This document shows positions 8,967-19,177 of a DNA stretch of 64,000 nucleotides, piece by piece. Under the pieces are notes generated by a model. That model did no database searches. It saw only the letters and a program-made list of their open reading frames with translations, and was not told the origin of the DNA. Within the stretch, counting starts at the first letter, position 1. Each line of letters starts with the position of its first letter. Origin of the DNA: Costus lasius (lineage: Eukaryota; Streptophyta; Magnoliopsida; Zingiberales; Costaceae); contig CM050450.1 of the NCBI GenBank assembly GCA_027563935.2, positions 27,019,439 through 27,083,438 on the forward strand, in the 5' to 3' direction. The translations under genes and the position numbers were made by a program.

Positions 8967-10755
8967 TGTTATGGGCAAATTTATTTTTTTATAATAAACT
9001 TAACCACAACCGGCAGATCCCCTCGCGGAGATCTCAGCCCTACACTAGAGTGGCCCGCGACCGGTTAGGATCGCGTTGCGGAAGCTGGCCCAGCACTTTT
9101 ACAAGTCCTCACACCACGTGCGCGAAGGGTTCGGTATGAATACCGCCCCTCAGACACGAATACAAATCTCTCAACTGTGTCAAAGTGATGGAGACTCTCC
9201 AAAACACTTTGCACTCACAGAAATTTCCTCAGCCCGCGCTCCTTTCTCTACACAGCCGAGATAGGCACCGGCGCGGCCTCAATCAATCACAAGGGGACGG
9301 TGGCGAACACCTTCAAGGGTGCCGGCACACACGTCCTGGACTTTGCAAGCAAGCAAGCAGTACCTACAAATAAGCACAACCCGCACTACACATATGCGGG
9401 CGCAGATAACGCAAAGAACCGTCCGGCCAAAAAGCCACACGAAGTCCGGACGGCGGTAAAGCCTCTATCCGCTACACACGAGAAAACCGTCCTACTACCA
9501 CTACACACGATAGATCCGGGGAGGGTTTACCCTTGTAGTGTGCCACCACTCCACAAGCCGAGCCCACCGAGATCCTCCGAGAAGCTGCGTCGGAAAGTCC
9601 AGTCGGAGACGAAACGAAACGCGCGCGTGAACACGCGCGCAATCTTCTCTCTCTTCCCTTCACGTTCCGCGTCCGGAACAGAGCCGACGCTCGGCTGAAA
9701 CAGGGGAGGCGTCCCCTTCCTCGTCCGTCGCCGTCCGGTGACCGGAATCGCGCCGGGCGATCAGGATCTCGTCGCCGACGGGAGGAGAACTCGCCGCCGG
9801 TGTATTGTCGCCGGAGAAGCTGCCGTCGACACGAATTTGGAACCCAATGGAAGCTGTGGCTGCGTGGAACCGGCGATTGGAAAATCCGATCGCTCTCCCG
9901 CGTCTGGCTGCCGGCGCCGGAGGAGATAGTCTCCTCTTTACCTCAGGGCACCGGTGAGTCGATCTGAGAGGGAACGCCGATGAGTCCACGGCCAGAGCCT
10001 CGTCGCCGACGCCAAACAGGATGCTATGTTCCCAGATCTAAATCTCGCCGAGAAATTGTCGTCGCCAGACCTTGCTCAAGCTCTCCGTTCGCTTGATTGC
10101 AACCGCCCCTCGACGAGGATGGGATTTCCATCTTCGTCGACCACGCAACCGCAATCTCCGCCGGTGATTGGCCGGAGATCTCGCTTCCACCGGGGCGACC
10201 TCCAATCGTCGCCCTGGGCTCGTCCACATCGGAGTCCACGCCCGATTTCGCTGCCAACGTCTTCGCCACGGAGGCACGAGTCGCCAGCCACCTTCCTTTT
10301 CCGGTGATCCCCCTCCAGCTGGCCTTAATCGGCGCCGGAGACAGCGCAGGTGGAGAGGAGGTGAAGAACAGGGGAATTTTCCCCTTCGCGTGCGAGCGAA
10401 ACACCGTCGACCGGATTGAACCGGCTGAACCGGTTCGGTTCAGCCTGGAAGATGGGTTCAGGTCCGGTTCAAGGCTGATTCGACCTCAGAATCGCCCCAC
10501 GGTTGACCCTTCTCGATGCACACGCTCGCAAGCTCGTGCGAGAGGGTCTGGGGTCCATGGGTCGAGTCAGAAGCCCACATCCACGTGTGAACCCACACTC
10601 CGTGGTTTGACTCAACCCTCGCCCTATGGACTTGTGTCAGCCTCAGTGACACAATCGCACACCCGAGTCGTCCAACACGGCTGATGACGAGGGGTCCCGC
10701 CATCGCTCCATCTCGGTGTGCTTTGGGATTTGTGCTAAATCCCGGGAGCATCACA
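8967..10755 (-). repeat. 5' LTR of the chromovirus
   Basis: This copy has exactly the same length as the other one, with the same TG/CA tips. It drives transcription leftwards. It is followed in element direction by two bases and then the primer-binding site. Confidence 0.93.
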
Positions 10756-11420
10756 ATAGACCACATCTAAATCAAATAACCGCAGTCATCCTTGAAGTAT
10801 GTTAGCGAGCAGCAATATCATACCAAACCTGATCTTAATAGGAAGATGAGCATAAAGGAACTTGACATTGTTGAGTTGCTAGTAAATTAGTTTGGTCAAC
10901 CGAAAGGATTTTCTACATGTTTGAGTGTGCTTTAGGTTCAACCCATAATTTTGTTCTAGTGATCCTAGAAATGACATTTAGACTACTACCATTATCAATC
11001 ACAATTTTGCAAACATGAACATTGCATTTCATGTCAATGTAAAATAGACTGGTTCGATGCTACTCCTTCCCAGTGATGGTTTTAGATTAAATACATCTTA
11101 CAACAACTATGGTACCTGAGGTGACTTTTCCTCACTTTTATAGTTTTGGGGCATAAATATCAAATTCAAGTGATTCTTTTTTAGGTTCATTTATATTGGT
11201 TTCATTAGCCATAAACCAAGTTTCTTTTGGGACAATTTCTAGCAAAATGGCTAGGTTGGGAGCTTTTGTGACAAGTGTTATTTTGATTGTGGTTAGCATG
11301 AGCTAAAGGAATCCTATCCTTAGATAGTTGTTTGCATTGGGTACCTTAGAAGTTGACATGAAAGAGTTTTCTTGAGTCATAGATAGGGATTCATGGGGTT
11401 TGGGAGGAGAAGGCTGACCT
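10756..11420 (-). pseudogene. Old Ty3/gypsy gag zinc knuckle and protease, right of the chromovirus insertion
   Basis: On the minus strand a decayed zinc knuckle (CHKSSQPSHFARNCPKR, second Cys lost) is followed by a protease-like stretch with CKIVIDNGSSLNVIS, where the catalytic DSG has become DNG. It ends at the insertion edge with LFDLDVVY, matching the L-G-R-P-W-x-x-D block. The frame continues in sense with 2413-1990. Several stops and frameshifts are present. Confidence 0.65.
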
Positions 11421-11469
11421 AATATGTTTGAGCTCATACATTACCTCACTTTTGTTGGATTACAATGAT

Positions 11470-11990
11470 AATTCATTACTTGCAATATTTTGGTCGAATA
11501 TTTATATGTCTAGATATTGTGAGAAAGATCGAAAGGTGAATCACACTATTGATAAACATATATTTAAATTTGTAGGTTAGAATACATGAGTAGTTCTAAC
11601 CCACTCGAGTGATTACATAATTTGTCATATAACTTAATAGGTCTACTTGTACTAGTAAGCCATTCGAGCAGGAGAACAAATCCAAGTAGACACCGGGTTG
11701 GGCACCCGATAAGGGATAACTTGTACATTAGGATAAATTCACATTAATTCAACTGATTTCTATAATAGAGAGAGTCAATTTGTATTATCATAAAAGACCA
11801 ATGTGATAAAGTTGGAATTCCTAATTTAATCGAATTTCTTTTATGTGATTTCTAGTAGTTTTCATATCAAACTCATTCGAGTTTGATTTGTCTAACTTGT
11901 GAAATCATGGTTAATTAGTACTTGATGACTAGGTCTCTATAAGATTAATACTTTTTATTACTTTGATAAAGTCATCCATTTGAAGTCACA
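11470..11990 (+). repeat. Athila-type LTR, 3' portion
   Basis: This stretch shares an ordered set of words with the other Athila-type LTRs here: a GAGAAAG..CGAAAGGTGAATC block (about 11520), a block near CACCGGGTTGGGCACCCG (about 11690), GATAACTTGTACATTAGGATA, TAGTACTTGATGACT, and the terminal ACTTTGATAAAGTCATCC ending CA at 11990. The 5' part is not recognisable. It is followed by a PBS-like stretch. Confidence 0.6.
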
Positions 11991-12018
11991 TTAAGTTTTT
12001 CACACAATTGCCAAGACC
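11991..12018 (+). other. Decayed Athila primer-binding region
   Basis: TTAAGTTTTTCACACAATTG followed by CCAAGACC corresponds position by position to the Athila junction, AGTTTTTGGCGCCGTTGCCG and following bases (tRNA-Asp type). It is degenerate but at the expected place after a CA LTR end. Confidence 0.45.
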
Positions 12019-12639
12019 TTGATCACCAATATTGACAAAAGTCATGAAATTGCCGGACTAAGCAATTTTTATTTTTATTTTCTATAATTTCTATTGTATA
12101 CAATTTTTTATTTCTTTTATCTAAAAAATTCTTCTTTTTTAATTTTGTAGAATTTTAGAATTTTTTAAAAAAGATTTGAATTTTCTTTGTGCCTTGATTC
12201 ACTTGGTTTATATGCAGGATTTTGTTAAAATCGTGAAATGATAAATTCTTTCTCTTGTGATATTTTTGAATGTTTGGGTATGAATACACAATTATGCAAT
12301 TTACATCTATAATAAACCTTTAGCTACCAATGTGCAATATTGGAATCCAAATAGCCCAACAAGTCGTAGCCTTAGCTAGATTGATGGGGGTAATTAGAGG
12401 AGCCTTAGTTGAAGAGTGGGGAGTTAGGTGAGGGTGAATAGGTGAGCAATTTGTATGGGAGATGATTAAATACTATCATCACATAAAATTGTATTAAAAA
12501 ATTCATTGAGCATAATGAATAAAAAACTTCATGACCTACCCATGACCATGGTCACAGCCATGATAATCTCACATAAACAAAGCCTAATGAACAGGGGACT
12601 TCACATATCACACACCCGTTGATGCTAAGGAAAAGAAAC

Positions 12640-13004
12640 TGATTTATGTTCCACCACCCCTCCTATAAACCACTTATTTCCTTTCCCAAAGGTTGATAAA
12701 AACAAAACTTGATAAGCAATTTGGGTCATGTTGGAGTATGAATATTAGAAAAATAATTAAGGAAATAAATTTCACATGCACCAATAAGGACCCACTTGAA
12801 ATTGACATGTTAGATATTGATAATGATCATCATGAACTAATTATAAAGGCATATTTTGAATTGTTATACTCATATCAAATTATAGATGCAAAAAAGGTAA
12901 ATTGGATAAAATTGACAAAAATTGATAAGACCAATCAGGTAACTAAACATCCAAAGTTAGACTTAAATATTCTCCAAGCAATCCAATTTATGTATTGCTA
13001 AACT
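12640..13004 (+). pseudogene. Athila gag-pol remnant with internal deletion
   Basis: The translation contains a PPPL..QRLIKTKLDKQFG stretch (Athila gag end, usually PFPQRLxKxKLDxQF) and then jumps to the region before RT: KDPLEIDMLDIDNDHHE, ending HPKLDLNILQAIQFMY (usually P-K-L-E-L-K-x-L-P-x-x-L-x-Y). Protease and flanking sequence are missing between them. The 103-codon open stretch at 12693-13001 is chance survival, not a gene. Confidence 0.6.
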
Positions 13005-13524
13005 CTAATTCTACTTGTAACTGCTAATGCAAATTTAAAAAATAATAATAATGGATTACTTTGGTGGGTACTTTTAGGACAATTAAAACATAGGAAACTA
13101 AAAGTCATTTATAACACTATTGATCCATGACGATGCCATAAAATTTAAGCAACAATAAAGCTAAGGATATAAATAAGTGCTTCTTGGAAACAACCCAAGA
13201 AATCTCTTACCCTTTTCAATTTCAAAATTTCTTTTATATTATTTTACTTCACTTCTATAGTATAGCTTAGTTATTTGTTATTTGAGAGTTATGCTACAAA
13301 AATTCCTTAGTATTTTCAACATAAATTCTATTGATTAAGGCTTGTATTATATGTAGGCAAAATTCAAAAGAAAACTAATGCAAAACAAAAACAACAGAAG
13401 ATGTGACATCTGCCACACCCATGACGTTTGCACATAACACAATTTCGCACAAATGAAGTTATGGTCGACTCATGACCCTTGTCATGGCCATTAGTTATAG
13501 AAAGCAAGGCGGACTACGACAATT
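13005..13524 (+). other. Athila 3' internal region, non-coding
   Basis: It carries the Athila-typical motif TAAGTGCTTCTTGGAAACAA followed by CCCAAGA (13174-13200) that follows the last coding region. A degenerate hairpin-word stretch (TATGGTCGACTCATGACC.., about 13455-13495) precedes the LTR. Confidence 0.45.
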
Positions 13525-14443
13525 GATTCCTATGTGAGTATCTCTTTCTCTTTTCTTTGCTATTTATTGCTTTTAATCTTATTTTGAGTTTTCAATTGCT
13601 TTTTATTAAGTAAAATATACATATTTTTATAGATATTCGGGCTAGATGGATCAAGAGCTAAAGTTGGGAAAGATTCAGAGCTCAGCTATATTAGAAAAAA
13701 GGAAAAAATGGAAGTTGACTCATGATCACAGGGCTGTAACAAGTTGAACAATAGTTGTCACACCCTGTGATTCTAATAATTAGGGGAAAATCCTGCAAAC
13801 AGCCACCTCTCTAGATCTTCACTTAAACTTAATTTTTTTGATTTCTAATCGCTCAATCCTGGGTCTAATAGACTAAATTAGAAGCGGGGAACAAATTATA
13901 AGAGGAAGGAGAGAATTGATTTGAAGTATCATGGGCCGAGGAGCAAAAACAAGGGAGAAAACGCAAGCGGCGGTGCTAGAGTTTCTTCTTTCGTCGAGAG
14001 GTGTACAAGACATCTCCGGTGACAAAACTTATAAGGAAGTGGTGCATCAAAGGGGAGAACATATACACATATACAAAATTTTAGAGCAAAAGAAGTTTAG
14101 AATTGAGAAAAATCAGCAATGGAAGGTTGTTGCCCTAAGGAAGAGAGAAGTAGTGGTAGTATTCGAGTTCATCTCTTACAATTGCAAGGCTGTGATGAGT
14201 TGAACTACAGTCACCACACCTTTGTGATGACAGTGAAGACCACACTTCTGTGACGACAGTGAAGTGAACTAAATTTATTATTTCACCTTTTTTATTTATA
14301 AACTTTTTTCTCGTGAATTATTATTGTAAAATCATGACTTTGATAGCGTAAAACTTTCTTTAGAATTGAGGGAATAACCCTGTGATTTTCTAATGACTTA
14401 GTGATTATTTTTAATTTGTTAGTTTTTAAATGTGTTAATTTTG

Positions 14444-16101
14444 TGATAAGCGTTATTTTTACATGATTTAAAGTCTTATTTATGTGATATTTTCAGACCT
14501 ATTCCTATTTTTAAGCTATTATTTTGAATCTTTTCTCTTTAAGTTCAGAATCTTCACTCTTTTTCTGATAATTTATGAAATGCAGGTTATTTCTCTAGAT
14601 TTTCGAAGATATTGTGAAGATATGAAGTTATGGAAAGGTTCAGGACATTTCAAGCATCACACAGGAAAATTTTAGGAATTTTTGGACTTTTTATGGAGAA
14701 CACGGCCCGCCCGTGCGTGTGATCACGGCCATGTTCATCGCGGCTGCAAAATCCGCATATGTCGAGGAGAACACGGCCCGGCCGTGCTTATAATCACGGC
14801 TGTGTTCGACAGAATCCAAAATCAGCCGAAGTCTTCACCGCCGTGCGCACGCCCGTGTTCGGGCATTCTGGAATTCACAGAATAGAACACGGCCTGCCCG
14901 TGTTCAGACACACGGCCGTGCATACGTACCTGCAGACACACGGCCGTGCATACGTACCTGCAGATCACAGAACCGCGCATACGTACCTGTAGATCATAGA
15001 ACACGGCCTGCCCGTGTTCTGACACGCGGCCGTTTGTCAGCACGCCCGTGCTCGCGTACGCTGTTCGCGACCGTTCGTCCGTTTTCCATCAAATCGGACG
15101 TTCCAAATGCTAGAAAATTGGGGGAAACTCCCAATTAATCTTCCTAACCGCCCAATGGTTCAAGAGAAGCATACAATCGAGATTTTTAGGTGGTTAGAGG
15201 GGTCGATTTCATGAAGGACGCGACTAGGGCGAAAGAGGGGCGATTTTTACATTCCAGGACTCGTTTGATCCAGATTTCTTGGGGCTATCGAGAGAAGACA
15301 AAGGATCTGTCGTCTCCCACCCTTGTACTGTAAATTCCCTTTCTTTTGAATATATTTTTGTGGGTTTTATTTGATAAATGATATATTTTCTAGACTAAAC
15401 CCTAGTTCGGGACTCGGGCGTAGCCCGTTGAACATATTTTCTCATGTAAAACATTTCTAATGAATCTCAGTGTATTTATTAAGTAATTTGACTTATTTAA
15501 ATGAGTTGCACTTATTGCGTATGATTGTTGTGTACAGACATTTATATGTGTTAAGTGTTACGAGAAGTACCCAGAGGTGAATCGTAACACTCGATCGTTC
15601 TCATTCAAACTTGTGACTAGAATTACGAGAGTCGTTCGACGTCACTCGAGGATTTACGAAATTTCATAGAGCCCAATGGGTCTCTTAGGTTAACTTTGCT
15701 ACGAGAGTAGAAAATTAGCTTATGCTAGACACCGGATTACGCTTCGAGAGAAGGTAATCCGTACCATAGGAAAGATCGCCTTAAGTTATTTACTGTCGGA
15801 TTGAGCTTCGAGAGAAGGAGATCCGTTTGTTTTAATTTAATTAGATTCAATGTTTTACGTTTAATTAATTCAACGCGGTGAAATCTAGAGTTCCGAACAC
15901 TTTTTTAACTGTAGTATTCCCTTAAAGTCGTTGACTTCTTGGTTCGATAATTTAGATAATTTAGTTTTAGAGTAGTTCTTTTATTTTGAGTCTGAACCAT
16001 CTAGCTTTGAATGACACTTAAGGTCGGTACTTGACACCTACTCCCTGTGGGAATGATATTATTTACTACTTCGATAAACCGTGCACTTGCGGAGCCTATC
16101 A
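14444..16101 (+). mobile_element. Solo LTR, Athila type, with 5-bp target duplication TTTTG
   Basis: The LTR starts TGATAAGCG and ends GAGCCTATCA, with inverted tips TGATA..TATCA. TTTTG precedes it (14439-14443) and follows it (16102-16106). The outer LTR's sister copy at 47010-48817 is uninterrupted at this point, which confirms the insertion. It is 1,658 bp and lacks any internal region, so it arose by LTR-LTR recombination. Its upstream third carries a GC-rich hairpin-word array at 14690-15065; its 3' end carries ACTACTTCGATAAACCGTGC and CACTTGCGG. Confidence 0.9.
14690..15065 (+). repeat. Hairpin-word array (GAACACGG..CCGTGTTC) in the solo LTR
   Basis: About a dozen CACGG or CCGTG words occur in 375 bp. 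Two perfect hairpins have 8-bp arms GAACACGG/CCGTGTTC and 5-base loops (14885-14905, 14999-15019). CACGGCCGTG palindromes sit in a 26-bp unit with CATACGTACCTGCAG repeated two to three times (14930-14990). GC content is far above the surrounding LTR. Confidence 0.8.
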
Positions 16102-16757
16102 TTTTGCCTTTGTGATTTATTTCCTTTGTGATTGTTAAATTTTGGGTTGTTGCATGTCTTAGGGTTTATAACATGAACGGAGAGAAAACTTATAAATCCG
16201 AATCTCTTTAATTAGACCTAGTGACTTAGAGTATTAGAGTATCTAGGTTCTAATAATCTAATTATTGATGTTAATCCTTTATGCAGTTATTCTAGTTTGA
16301 TAATTACATTGTGTTAGACAAGATAATTGCACTGAGAGGTGAGTTAACTTATTAGAAACCTTTAGGTGAAACATGTGGATTAAGTTACGAGAGTACTTAA
16401 TTTAACTTGAGACTAAGACTTAAAAATTAAGTCACAAGAGTGAACCTTGATTTTTAGGAACTAGCATTTACCCTTGAAATAAATCACCGAAACAACAAGT
16501 CATGAGAGTGAAGGTTGGGTTAGTACAAGTTGGGATTTTTTTTTCTTTAACACAACTTGAGCGACTGTCATAGGAATCAATTTTTTTTTTGTCATAAAAA
16601 AATCAGTGAGGTAAAACCTTATCCTATTTTCTTTTCTGAATTTCATTCGACGAATCATTAGTTTCCATTCATTAAATTCTCATTTTAACACATAGGTCTT
16701 TGTGGGATCGATAACTTTTTATTATTTTAATGCATCCGTGCATTTGCGAACACATCA

Positions 16758-16800
16758 AATTTTTTACGCCATTGCTGAGACCTAAGTTTTGTTAATATCA
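16758..16800 (+). other. Decayed Athila PBS and leader start
   Basis: AATTTTTTACGCCATTGCTG follows the LTR end at 16757 and matches the Athila PBS junction in layout. Athila internal sequence therefore lies on both sides of this LTR. Confidence 0.45.
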
Positions 16801-16904
16801 ATTTAATTATTAGTATGACAAACAAGTAAGTGAGCAAGGTGTCACCTTACCTAATTCCTCTTTTGCTAGTGACAAAAGTGGATTGTGTACCATTAATAAT
16901 ACAT

Positions 16905-17385
16905 GAGAATTTGGGGGACTAGACATAAGTTTGAATTAAATTGATAAAGGTGGGAGGAAAGTTTAAAATATTGAGCCCCTTGTAAATAGCAGTCTAGGAG
17001 ACCTCATCAAAAGCTTTTTCTGCATCAATTTTTGAACAAAAGGAGAGGGTACTTGCCCTTAGATTTAAACATGGTATGAGCAAGTCCCTGCACAGAGGGA
17101 ATACTGTCTTGAATGGTTTTGCCAAAAACAAAAACAGATTGATCCCAATTGATATTAAAAGACATGATAAGTTTCATTCCATTGACTAACCCAATCAAGG
17201 GTGGCGAAAGCATGATCAATGAGGGTGAAAATTCTGCAAAGCCTTTTGTGGTTATTACACCAAGTATAAGGAGGGCCCAAGTAGCCATGATCCACGAAGC
17301 CAATAGAGGAAATAAAATTATGGAAGGAATGAACAAAAGAGTTAATAGTGATATTACTGCCCCCAACTTTATCTTTAGGTTGTGT
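16905..17385 (-). pseudogene. L1-type LINE fragment (endonuclease fused to RT by deletion)
   Basis: The minus strand at 17380-17150 reads FHNFISSIGFVDHGYLGPPY followed by TWCNN and ATLDWVSQWNETY, the C-terminal part of plant L1 endonuclease. It is followed, in another frame, by GKTIQDSIPSVQGLAHTMFK and then IDAEKAFDEVS (17150-16905), the start of the LINE reverse transcriptase. Several hundred codons between these blocks are missing and frames shift, so the copy is dead. Confidence 0.7.
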
Positions 17386-18960
17386 TTTGTTAGAGGGGAA
17401 GGAAAATAGAAGGAAAGTAAAAGAAGGAAGGAAAGAAAGTAAAGTCACATGAAATTCACGTGATCATGTTGTTGTGTTTGTGAGCACCGGAGGGAATAGG
17501 GGAAGGGCAGAAAAGATATGGAGAGGCGGGGAGGGAGGGTAGGGAAGGAGGAGAGGTGGCAGCTTCGCTGCGGCCTGCGGGAGGTCGGTGCAAGCTCAGT
17601 TGGAGGCGGGAGGCTAGCACAAACTCTCATAAGGAGAGGCAAGAGGCGAACAGGGGCGATGCGAGCTCGTGGCGAGAGCAGCAGGGCGAGCTCATTGTAG
17701 CAACAACAAGCTCGCTGAAGGGGCGTGGGCGGCAAATGTGGGAACGAGTGGGTTGGGGGCTACAAGGGAGCAAGCAGTGAGTTTTTTCTTTTTCTCTTTT
17801 CTCTCCAATTTGGAGAAAAACAAAAACAAAAGAAAACTACCCTACTTTTCTTTCCCTCTAAATAAGTTCTCCAATAGTAGCATCCATTTTGATTAGGGAA
17901 GGCAAAAAAATTCATAATTGATCCAACCCTACCCGACCTGATCTAATATGACCCAACTCAATTTTGACATGAAAAACTTGAGTTGACCGAGTCTTAAGTC
18001 AGGTTCGAATAAAACCTTACTATTATAAATCAGGTCAAAATCGTGATTAAATATGAGATTTTAGATATCTACTATGAACTTGCATTGTCTAAAAATAACT
18101 AAAATACTCTCCAAAAACCCTTACTACTCTCTCCCCTCTCCTCCACTCCCGTCGCTCCCCTCTCCTCTCTTTTCTCTCCTTGAACCACTCCCTTCTTTTC
18201 CCACATTGCACCACTCCAAAAACCATGTCTTTAAGATGCGTGATCGGCAGATACGATATTTTCCTTGGGATGCGAGACTATTGTGTGGTTGGAAAGCGGT
18301 CAATTTTCCATATGTTTAGATTGCCAACAACTAATAAAACAAGGAGTCAATGGCAGTCGCCAGCCAACTAAAAAAATCGCTTTATAGACAACTTGCATAG
18401 AGCAGACTTGCTAGTGCGACGTTGATGAACAAGCTTGAAGCTTCCCGTTTCTCTCTCTCGCCAGAATCTTATTGCAACTCGTTGGAGGACGGCGATCCGT
18501 GAATTCGTATAACAATGTTCTACTCTACGGATAATAATTTCTTAAGCCGACCAATAGAGTGATGATTTATCAAACAAAACCAGGGTAAATAAATCCAGCA
18601 AAAAGAAAAAAAAAAGAAAAGTTCTTTTATTAATGCGCCTGCACGTGGGTGTCACGCTCACGGAAAACGGATTCAATCAAAGCCACATATTAAAAGTAGC
18701 CTCGTGGGAATTTACTAAGCCGAACGTCACGCCTAATTTGCACCATCATCCCTTCAAGCCCAGCTCGAAACGGCGCTTCAAGCTCACCTCGTAACGACAC
18801 CGCCATTTCCCACGCGTCATCTTTCTAAACGTAGAGCACGCAGCCATTTCCCCTACTCCCTGGACAGAATCCTTCACCGCTCGCACTAGTATTCCGTCAA
18901 AAGTAACTTTGTCCTTACCCTCTTGTAGCCGTTGGATGAGGGGTAATTCAACTCAACAGC
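17386..18960. other. Intergenic region upstream of the RCD1-like gene, no gene recognised
   Basis: 17500-17800 is purine- and GC-rich with short open stretches but no recognisable protein. 17900-18050 has CCCGACC / GACCCAAC words common in plant non-autonomous DNA elements, but no clean termini. 18110-18180 is a CT-rich tract. Nothing else could be supported. Confidence 0.5.
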
Positions 18961-19016
18961 CAGCGTAGTTGGCTTTAGGCGCAAGCAAGCAGGGGAGCAA
19001 CGGCGACCGGCCCTCG

Positions 19017-19026
19017 CTATTTATGC
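19017..19026 (+). promoter_or_regulatory. TATA box of the RCD1-like gene
   Basis: CTATTTATGC lies in a GC-rich proximal promoter, followed about 30 bp later by CT-rich sequence typical of plant start sites. The leader then runs to the donor at 19218. The start near 19050 is inferred. Confidence 0.55.
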
Positions 19027-19133
19027 GCCCCACCTGCTCTCCGTCTTCGATGCCCTCGCTCTTCTCCTCTCTCACTCTCCGAATCGAGGGGTGTTGACTG
19101 TTGCAAACGCCGCCCCCGACCACCGAGAGAGGG

Positions 19134-19135
<2 letters not shown>

Positions 19136-19174
<39 letters not shown>
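19136..19174 (+). repeat. (GA)n microsatellite in the 5' leader
   Basis: About 19 uninterrupted GA dinucleotides within the first leader exon of the RCD1-like gene. GA/CT repeats are frequent in plant 5' leaders and are often length-variable. Confidence 0.9.

Positions 19175-19177
<3 letters not shown>

Larger units (their letters stand above)
2414..10755 (-). mobile_element. Young Ty3/gypsy chromovirus, Galadriel-like, nearly complete
   Basis: Two 1,789-bp direct repeats (2414-4202 and 8967-10755) bound a 4,764-bp internal region on the minus strand. Order in the element's own direction: LTR, PBS (8964-8952), gag (8725), pol (to 4182), PPT (4218-4203), LTR. The repeats start TG and end CA with inverted tips TGTGATG..CATAACA. 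A chromodomain follows the integrase, which defines chromoviruses. Placement near Galadriel is an inference from the motif order and the style of the C-terminus. By-eye comparison of the LTRs gives about 30 substitutions, mostly transitions, and no indels, so the insertion is recent. Flanks on both sides belong to one older gypsy copy, but no 5-bp target duplication is seen. Confidence 0.93.
13525..16757 (+). repeat. Athila-type LTR interrupted by a solo LTR (14444-16101)
   Basis: The segments 13625-14443 and 16102-16757 are together collinear with the reverse complement of 47010-48640: the same order of a GATCAAG..AGCTCA block, a TTCTTCTTTCGTCGAGAGG-like block, GTTAATTTTG, TAGGGTTTATAAC, TAGACAAGAT and AGAGTGAA blocks. 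The end is ACACATCA at 16757, followed by a PBS-like TTTTTTACGCCATTGC. The start is approximate; TGATTCC near 13523 is the best candidate. Short open stretches inside (13931-14203) are not supported as genes. Confidence 0.6.

Noticed and set aside
12693..13001. 103-codon ORF as a host gene
   Set aside because: Its translation matches the decayed Athila pre-RT region and lacks intact domains.
13931..14203. 90-codon ORF starting MGRGAKTREKTQ
   Set aside because: It is inside the Athila LTR, and the sister LTR at 48200-48450 has no open frame there.
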